Of a DNA stretch of 64,000 bases, positions 57,117-64,000 are shown piece by piece (within the stretch, counting starts at the first letter, position 1; each line of letters begins with the position of its first letter). The DNA is from Mesorhabditis belari. Taxonomy: Eukaryota > Nematoda > Chromadorea > Rhabditida > Rhabditidae. Where the stretch lies: positions 1,459,501 through 1,523,500 of the forward strand of contig CAUEEP010000724.1 of assembly GCA_958450365.1 (NCBI GenBank), read 5' to 3'. Position numbers and translations under genes: made by a program. The notes under the pieces are model-generated. The model ran no database searches and had not been told where the DNA came from. It saw nothing but the letters and a program-made list of their open reading frames with translations.

Positions 57117-58036
57117 TATTGGGTTGATGAGTTGAAAACTGCGGGACTTTAAACTAAAATTTATTCAACATAAAACCATCAATTCATTCCAAATAATTTC
57201 CATTATTATTGACGACTTCTGCCCATTTTACAGGCAATTAAAGGATTCCTCTTTCCTAGTAGGATTTTGGTTTGTGTGTGAGACAAGTGTGAGATTCAAA
57301 AATGGAGGACTGGAGACTCAAAAATGGAGGAATGTCCTAGTTTGAGCACTTTCTTCAAAAGAAACCCATTTTGGTGTCAATAGAGAAGTTGTAGAGAATC
57401 AAAAATTAGGCTTATAGCCAAATTTCCAAAAAGATACACTTATTAGTTTCGCTTAAAATGCTTTGTGAAATGCAAGTTTTGTGAAAATTCGTAAATTTGG
57501 CATTTCTTGAAAACGAGTTTTTGAATCGTTCTGAAAATTTGGATATAAGCTTGATTTTTGATTCTCTACAACTTTTCCATTGACACCAAAATGGGTTTCT
57601 TTTGAAGAAAGTGCTCAAACTGTCACATATGACAATAGCCCCCAGTTTTCAATTCACCAACCCAATGAATTAAAAATAATAATAATAAAAAATAATAATT
57701 TTAAAAGTAATTAAACAAATTGGGTTTAATTTCATTTTACTTTAAATAAATTTAAAGGAATTCTCTCTTGAAAAAATAAAATTGTGACGACAGATGCCTT
57801 TCGGACCGTCCACCGTACACTTTGCCTTTCAGACGTTTCCGCGCCAAACGTCGGAAACTACCGTAACCCGACGCAATAAAAGGACCCAGCCACAAAGAAT
57901 TTTTCAGTCTTTCGTCGTGTTTTATTTTTTCGCTCTTTTTTCCATTGACACCAAAATGAGTTTCTTTTGAAGAAAGTGCTCAAACTGTCACCTATGACAA
58001 TAGCCCGCAGTTTTCAATTCACCAACCCAATATTAA
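57117..58036 (-). mobile_element. Internally deleted mariner derivative, inverted relative to 38.2 kb
   Basis: Minus-strand copy. Ends match the TTGGGTTGGTGAATTG TIR (57117 and 58008-58036). 57160-57290 corresponds to the transposase C-terminus seen at 39810-39949. 57480-58060 matches 38170-38770 in reverse. Transposase is largely missing. Confidence 0.8.
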
Positions 58037-58339
58037 AGGCTTCTCCCAAAAAAAATGAAGATTTGAGCGTATCAAGGGTGGGTTTACAATTTGGAATCAC
58101 AAAAATACCCTAAAAAAATTCATGAATCAAAAAAGATCCATGATTTTCAGTGAAAACGATCTCTGTCAAAGCCTCTAATTACCCATAGCGTTCTCAAAAA
58201 TTACAGCTTTTTAAATAGTTCAAAAATATTTCATTCATTCTCAAAAACATTTTTCATTTTCAATTTACATTTTTGAACTAAAACTGAGTTGAATTTGATA
58301 GTTATACGAATCGATCAGGCATCAAGACCCCGTTTATAT

Positions 58340-58790
58340 TACCGTAAATACTGTAATAGTACTCCACCCCCATAATGACGGTGCGGAGTGTTGCGTAGTC
58401 TAGCTTTGAACGAGTTTTTCTCGACAATGGTTTATGCTACAATGCGCGTTTAGGTATCAAAAAATAGCTGAAATTCAGGGCTATTTTTTGATACCTAAGC
58501 GCGCATTGTAGCATAAACCAGTGTCGAGAAAAACTCGTTCAAAGCTAGACTACACAACGCTCCGCACCGTCATTATGGGGTCACGCCATTATGGGTCATT
58601 ATGGGGGTACTATTACAGTACGCGCTACAGCGCGCTTAGGTATCAAAAAATAGCCCTGAATTTCAACTATTTTTTGATACCAAAGACGCATTTTTTTGAA
58701 AGTACGGGCGCTTTGAAAAAAATGAAATATTAAAAAACTTTTGCGACTACGCGACTGTACGAGGGGGGTACTATTACAGTATTTACGGTA
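58340..58790. mobile_element. Foldback MITE, TACCGTAAATACTGTAATAG, copy 3 (compound)
   Basis: 58340-58618 is a full hairpin like 29636-29934. 58619-58790 repeats the right arm variant of the 36884 copy. The end abuts a mariner TIR-like GGTTGTTCGGATATAAAC at 58791, matching the end at 5862. Confidence 0.8.
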
Positions 58791-58893
58791 GGTTGTTCGG
58801 ATATAAACAAGCGTTGCTAAACTTATTTTTGTGAGAGAAGCTTTTAAAACATATCTTTCGGTATTTAAAAGTACGTTAACATATCTTGTGTAT

Positions 58894-59177
58894 ACCGTAT
58901 TCTCTCTAATAGTAGTGCGCACTACTATTTTTTCAACCCCCTCCTGGACTGCAATACTATTATAGAGTTTTATCATTTACCAAAGTAAGACAGATATAAG
59001 ATTTGTTCCAAAAATTTTTGCAATCCTTTCACGTACTCCTTTGGCTCCTTTTGACATACAATTGTGGGCCGGCGAGTTGAAAATTTGTGTCTTGACAAAC
59101 AACAAAAAGATGTTTTTGCACTTTGCACAACAATTTTAGTTTTTTTTTGCTAACTTTTTCATGTGAAGAATAGTTAA
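58894..59177 (-). mobile_element. TACCGTATTCTCTC element, array-free copy C (partial)
   Basis: Carries the same internal frame as copies A and B on the minus strand but no minisatellite. At the copy A insertion site it has two adjacent GTGCAAA motifs (59115-59128). At the copy B site it has no array and a single GGCGAGTTGAAAATTTG-type version. Confidence 0.8.
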
Positions 59178-60010
59178 TACCGTATTCTCTCTAATAATAG
59201 TGCACTCTTTAATAGTAGTGCACTCTCTAATAGTATTGCGGTCCGAGACGGGGTTGAAAAAATAGTAGTGCACCCACGAAAATTTGAATTTCTGGTGCTT
59301 CTTTTTCATCTAAACCTTTTTGACTTTATGTTTATGTTTGACATTCTAAAGCTATTCAAGCAAGCAAAAGTGAGGCTTTTTTTTTATTCCTTTATTAACT
59401 ATTCTTCACATGAAAAAGTTAGCAAAAAAATCTAAAATTGTTGTGCAAAGGGCAAAAACATCTTTTTGTTGTTTGTCAACACACAAATTGTCAACTCGCC
59501 TCCAGTTGAATCACAAGCTCCAGATGAATCACAAGCTCCAGATGAATCACAAGCTCCAGATGAATCACAAGCTCCAGATGAATCACAAGCTCCAGATGAA
59601 TCACAAGCTCCAGATGAATCACAAGCTCCAGATGAATCACAAGCTCCAGATGAATCACAAGCTCCAGTTGAATCACAAGCTCCAGTTGAATCACAAGCTC
59701 CAGTTGAATCACAAGCTCCAGTTGAATCACAAGCTCCAGTTGAATCACAAGCTCCAGTTGAATCACAAGCTCCAGTTGAATCACAAGCTCCAGTTTGTCG
59801 ACCCAAATCTATCCAAATTGTCAACTCGCCGGCCCACAACTGTATGTCAAAAGGAGCCAAAGGAGTACGTGAAAGAGTTGCAAGAATTTTTGGAACTTAC
59901 TTTGGTAAATGATAAAACTCTTTAATAGTAGTGCACTCTCTAATAGTATTGCGGTCCAGGAGGGGGTTCAAAAAATAGTAGTGCGCACTACTATTAGAGA
60001 GAATACGGTA
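59178..60010 (+). mobile_element. TACCGTATTCTCTC foldback element, copy B, with 18-bp array
   Basis: Ends TACCGTATTCTCTCTAATAA and complement. The internal frame is KTSFCCLSTHKLSTR, then the array, then RRPTTVCQKEPKEYVKELQE. The array is flanked by AAATTGTCAACTCGCC at 59485-59500 and 59815-59830. Confidence 0.85.
59502..59792. repeat. 18-bp array (16 units) in foldback copy B
   Basis: Sixteen units of CTCCAGATGAATCACAAG, the second half with GTTGAA instead of GATGAA, so expansion happened in two blocks. Confidence 0.95.
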
Positions 60011-60196
60011 AATGAATAAAAAAAGCCTCACTTTTGCTTACTTGAATAGCTTTAGAATGTCACATAAACATAAAAAGGTTTATATGAAAAAGAAGCACCA
60101 GAAATTCAAATTTCCCTGGGTGCACTACTATTTTTTCAACCCCCTCCTGGAGAGCAATACTATTAAAGAGTGCACTACTATTAGAGAGAATACGAT
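60011..60196. mobile_element. TACCGTATTCTCTC element, partial copy D
   Basis: Contains the outer arm only, matching the left arm of copy B in reverse, and ends TATTAGAGAGAATACG. Directly abuts copy B. Confidence 0.7.
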
Positions 60197-60616
60197 ATTT
60201 GGAATCTTTTTAAACAGATAATTTCTTATTTTTAAGAGCTTTTTTTCTTGCTTTAGAGAGCTTTCCTTCTTCTTTTTCGACTTCAAATATTAGGTTGGCA
60301 AGTTATAAACGATCGTTTTTGGGTAATGTGTTTTCTGAAAACAACGTCTTATCCAATCAAACGGCTTATCCAATCAAACGGCTTATCCAAGCTTATCAAA
60401 AAACGGTTTGCTTTATTCAAAAGCCCTATCCTTAATCTACAAAATGGCTTTTTTGAATTTTTGAAAAATGTTTTATTTTAGGCAACTTTTTCAGGCATTT
60501 TAATGTAAGAGTTGAAAGATGTCTCTGTCAATGTGCTCTGTCAAGATCAAGCTTGGCTAGTTACTGGCCTGACTTCTGGGTTGGCTTTAGAAGCTCTAGA
60601 AGCTCTAGAAGCTTCT
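60197..60616. other. No gene recognised; mariner-like end at 60292
   Basis: TTAGGTTGGCAAGTTATAAA at 60292 looks like a mariner terminus, without a partner in view. Confidence 0.4.
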
Positions 60617-60842
60617 AAAGCTTCCAACCGAGCTCTAAAGCTTCCAACCGAGCTCTAAAGCTTCCAACCGAGCTCTAAAGCTTCCAACCGAGCTCTAAAG
60701 CTTCCAACCGAGCTCTAAAGCTTCCAACCGAGCTCTAAAGCTTCCAACCGAGCTCTAAAGCTTCCAACCGAGCTCTAAAGCTTCCAACCGAGCTCTAAAG
60801 CTTCCAACCGAGCTCTAGAGCTTCCAACCGAGCTCTAGAGCC
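60617..60842. repeat. 20-bp array GAGCTC(T)AAAGCTTCCAACC
   Basis: About 11 units of AAGCTTCCAACCGAGCTCTA. The same unit is found reverse-complemented at 62680-62823. Confidence 0.95.
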
Positions 60843-61414
60843 CGGCTGGAACTCTGGTTCAGATTCTTAGACTATTGCCAGTCTAGAAAAGCTTATTCTT
60901 ATTTTTGCTGTTCATTTTAATGTAAGAGTTCAATGGCATTTTAATGTAAGGTTTCTAGCATTCATAAGCTAATATATTTTTGAGTGATTGTATACTTTTA
61001 AAAATAAAACGCTGCATCGATTTTGCTCGACCAATAAAACGCGATCGAGTTTCCCAAAATTTCAGAACAATCCAATCGATCGAACCGTTCTCTTTCTTTT
61101 AATCTTTTTTTTTAAAAATCTTGCTTAAATTCAAACAAAAATGGATTAAATTAGCACAAAAATGCATTTTGAGCCTAATTTGAAAATCAACCTTCCGAAG
61201 ATTGGATTGTTCGGAAATTTTGGGAAACTATGTAATCGATGAAGCGTTTTATTTTAAAAAGTATGCAATCACTGCTCGTAATCTTCTAAAGCCTCGTCTC
61301 CCTCTCGGAATCGTTGAAACCAAGTCTGACACTGTCTGAGAGACAAACTGCCGAAAGCAGCATAGAGAGAACGATGCGATTCGGCAGCAGACTTTGCAAT
61401 TTTGTAGTTAAATA
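60843..61414. other. No gene recognised
   Basis: AT-rich. Contains an inverted pair around AATAAAACGCTGCATCGATT (61005) and AATCGATGAAGCGTTTTATT (61233), with TTCCCAAAATTTC mirrored, a probable small foldback element of about 270 bp. Confidence 0.5.
61005..61272. mobile_element. Small foldback element
   Basis: Left arm TTTTAAAAATAAAACGCTGC and right arm GAAGCGTTTTATTTTAAAAA near the ends, with further mirrored pieces inside. Confidence 0.65.
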
Positions 61415-61947
61415 TTGGGTTGTCCAGTTATGGATGCGCGTTTTTACTATTTTGCAAATTTCTCAAGATATCGAACAGATGTATATGAGTGTTATATATC
61501 ATTCGAAAGCTGAACATCTCCTCTACATTTTGATATAAAAACATTTGGAATTTGTTCAGCTTTTGGGCAAATTGACTGCACAAAGGGAGAAGTCGTTTTC
61601 GAAAAAACCCATTTCAGTTTAGCTATTCCTCAAGTTTTATGCTGTAAAATAACCGCCCAGAAAAGAAAAGATGCTCTGAAATTGCTATATTTAAAAAAAG
61701 TTGTATTGATATATCTATTGGCCAAACATCAAATTGATCCAAAGGCACCCTTCCATTTTTTGGCCACCTCTTCTTCTGTGCAGTCAATTTGCCCAAAAGC
61801 TGAACAAATTCAAAAACTTTTTATATCAAAATGTAGAGGAGATCTTGAGCTTTCGAATAATACTCATATATATCTTTTTCTTGATTTCAGTATCTTGAGA
61901 AATTGACAAAATAGTAAAAAACGCGCATTCATAACTGGACAACCCAA
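61415..61947. mobile_element. Mariner-type MITE, 533 bp, TA target site
   Basis: Ends TTGGGTTGTCCAGTTATGGA and ...CATAACTGGACAACCCAA, flanked by TA on both sides (61413-61414, 61948-61949). Inverted arms run for at least 130 bp (ACTATTTTGCAAATTTCTCA mirrored by TGAGAAATTGACAAAATAGT). No transposase. Confidence 0.9.
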
Positions 61948-61949
61948 TA

Positions 61950-62679
61950 GTAATGCTGCTCGTAGCACAAACTTTTGCTCGACCATGATCTAAATCAAAA
62001 AATATAAGCATTTTTGAATAAAATAAACAACAACCAAAAAATTCAAATGTCGAAATAAATAGTAAACAAATATGCGAACAAAACATTAAAAAAATAATGC
62101 CTTTAGCATCGCTCGCTTCTGATAAATGAGAGCTGATACCCATCGGCAGTTTCTTTTGCACCACCCTAATAGGATTGCGCTCTACAAAAAGATGATTTTC
62201 TCAAAAACTAAAAGAGTTTCGAGTTTTTTCGTTTAGATATTTCAAATCTACGGACATTTTTTCACTAGCTTTATGAATTTGTGTAAAAATTTAAAATTTC
62301 TTTCGCTTCATAGAAGACTTTAAACGTGATTGTTGCTTTAAAATGAAATTTGTAAAAAATTTGATGATTTTTCTAGCCAAGATAAGCTTGCATTTGTGAC
62401 GTGAAACTGATCGAAAACCATAGCCATAATCTAGTTTACCATAATCGAGTTTTTCTCGATTTTAGTTGATAGTTGAAGTTGACAAGACAAGACAAGAATT
62501 TTCGGAAACTAGGGAACACCGGCAATCACATCCATGAGTACTTTGATGCTGAATCCTTGTGAAATCTTTGGATATTTGTGATCGGTGTGAACTGTTGTGA
62601 ACTGTTTCCCTTTTACTCATCTCCTCAAATCTTTTTCTTTAGGCAAAACAAGCATTTCGGTTCGGTTTTGCACTAGCTC
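61950..62679. other. Spacer with array-poor relative of the Gly-Tyr repeat locus
   Basis: 62398-62645 resembles 62893-63345 (CCATAATCTAGTTTACCATA, ATTTGTGATCGGTGTGAACT, TTTACTCATCTCCTCAAATC) but has only about two units of the 15-bp repeat. No gene recognised elsewhere. Confidence 0.6.
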
Positions 62680-62823
62680 GGTTGGAAGCTCTAGAGCTCG
62701 GTTGGAAGCTCTAGAGCTCGGTTGGAAGCTCTAGAGCTCGGTTGGAAGCTCTAGAGCTCGGTTGGAAGCTCTAGAGCTCGGTTGGAAGCTCTAGAGCTCG
62801 GTTGGAAGCTCTAGAGCTCGGTT
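62680..62823. repeat. 20-bp array GAGCTCGGTTGGAAGCTCTA
   Basis: About seven units; reverse complement of the array at 60617-60842. Confidence 0.95.
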
Positions 62824-62892
62824 TTGCGACTCAAATTTTGCTTAAAAATTTGAGTCCGCTAAATGCGCTAAATGAAATAGAGATTAGAGGGT

Positions 62893-63386
62893 GAAACTGA
62901 TCTAAAACCATAACCATAACCTCCTTTACCATAACCTCCCTTACCATAACCTCCCTTACCATAATCTACTTTACCATAACCTCCCTTACCATAACCTTCT
63001 TTACCATAACCTCCTTTACCATAACCTACTTTACCATAAGCTCCTTTACCATAACCTCCCTTACCATAACCTCCTTTACCATAACCTACTTTACCATAAC
63101 CTACTTTACCATAACCTCCTTTACCATAACCTACTTTACCATAACCTCCTTTACCATAACCTCCCTTACCATAACCTCCCTTACCATAATCTACTTTACC
63201 ATAATCGAGTTCTTCTCGAGAAAGTTGACAAAAGAACTTTGAAGCTGCTGAGCTCCTTGTGAAATCTTGGGATATTTGTGATCGGTGTGAACTGTTGTCT
63301 TTTGTGAGCTTTTCCCTTTTACTCATCTCCTCAAATCTTTTTCTATCTTTCTTTTGCAAAATTCCCATTGAAATCCGATCTTTCAA
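62893..63386 (-). repeat. 15-bp array (GYGKG-coding) in an open frame of 172 aa
   Basis: About 20 units of TTACCATAACCTCCC/T between 62915 and 63215. The minus-strand frame reads charged N-terminal sequence (KKDRKRFEEMSKREKLTKDN) then GYGKG/VGYGK repeats. It lacks a signal peptide, so I do not call it a secreted Gly/Tyr-rich peptide gene. Coding status unknown. Confidence 0.6.
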
Positions 63387-63740
63387 CGCAAGAATTCAAA
63401 CTTGAAACCCACTTTCTTGAGTGCTCTTCTTCTCTTTTCTCTTTTCACGCTCAACTTTCATCTTTGAATTGAATTTAAGTAATTTAAGTAAAAAGGAATC
63501 ATTGGAAATTCGAAATTGTAAAGTTTACACTCTTTTTTCTCAATTGAATACATTTTGGATCTATCTGAGCTCGAAAAGTTGACTTTTTCAAACTCTAAAA
63601 ACAGATTTTCATTTCAAACTCTAAAAACAACCACTTGGCCATCATCCTTCAACACAAAACACTTACAAAATGCAAATTTAAAACTGATTTTGATCTTCAA
63701 ATGTAAATTTACAATGTAAAAGACGAGATAAGCTTCAAAT
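63387..63740. other. No gene recognised
   Basis: AT-rich unique sequence with a TTTCAAACTCTAAAAACA direct repeat near 63588 and 63613. Confidence 0.4.
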
Positions 63741-63744
63741 ATAA

Positions 63745-64000
63745 TTTTTTTTGAGCTTCTTGAGCTACTTGAGCTACTTGAGCTTTTTCAGCTTCTGGAG
63801 CTTCTGGAGCTTCTTGAGCTTCTTGAGCTTCTGGAGCTTCTTGAGCTTCTTGAGCTTCTTGAGCTACTTGAGCTTCTGGAGCTTCTTGAGCTTCTTGAGC
63901 TTCTTGAGCTTTTTGAGCTTCTTGAGCCGTTTCAGCTTCTTGAGCTTCTTGAGCTTCTTGAGCTTCTTGAGCTTCTTGAGCTTCTTGAGCTTCTTGAGCT
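63745..64000. repeat. 9-bp array TTCTTGAGC, runs off the window
   Basis: About 28 units of TTCTTGAGC with TTCTGGAGC and TACTTGAGC variants; becomes more uniform toward the right edge. Confidence 0.95.

Noticed and set aside
59410..59925. Repeat protein with HKLQMN or SQAPDE units
   Set aside because: Same reason: the array sits in a foldback element; several frames are open across an 18-bp unit.
62868..63386. Gly-Tyr-rich peptide resembling nematode caenacin/NLP antimicrobial peptides
   Set aside because: No signal peptide, and the paralogous locus lacks the repeats; kept only as a repeat of unknown coding status.

Overview
This window is eukaryotic nuclear DNA, almost certainly from a nematode. 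The genes have many small exons with TTTTCAG-type acceptors. Two of them begin at an ATG on or just after an acceptor-like TTTCAG with no visible upstream exon, as expected for spliced-leader trans-splicing. There is a nematode-style chemoreceptor GPCR, mariner elements, and many foldback MITEs. I cannot name the genus. Most of the sequence is not coding: it is packed with minisatellites (5-33 bp units), foldback elements, mariner remnants and tRNA-like sequences.

Layout, left to right. (1) <36-4433 (+): 3' part of a 7TM chemoreceptor-type GPCR. (2) 4434-8500: dispersed repeat block, a mariner pseudogene and a 1.1-kb terminal-inverted-repeat (TIR) element inserted in it. (3) 8540-10609 (+): a complete nine-exon gene for a 356-aa basic, probably nuclear protein of unrecognised family. 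(4) 11182-12865 (+): two short, only partly resolved exon chains. (5) 12.9-26.7 kb: no gene recognised; second copies of the region-2 repeats and a long run of minisatellites. (6) 26777-45238 (+): a 21-exon gene, phase-consistent throughout, for a 693-aa type I membrane protein with one thrombospondin type 1 repeat (THSD1-like layout). Its introns hold most of the window's largest arrays, plus mariner and MITE insertions. (7) 47423-51683 (-): a complete 15-exon PNISR orthologue (663 aa, SR-type nuclear protein). (8) 51.7-64.0 kb: no gene recognised; foldback elements, a mariner derivative and further arrays running off the right edge.

The genes look unrelated in function: a surface receptor, a possible nuclear protein, a TSP1 membrane protein and a splicing-associated SR protein. 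No operon is evident.

The most interesting signal is how minisatellites seem to arise here. Three copies of one foldback transposon show empty and filled sites: an array sits exactly between two copies of a 7-bp repeat in one copy, and between two copies of a 16-bp repeat in another. A mariner transposase shows a 23-bp stretch of its catalytic-motif codons amplified in tandem. A Gly-Tyr-coding array has a nearby paralogue with almost no array. Together these suggest active array birth by local duplication inside transposons and introns.
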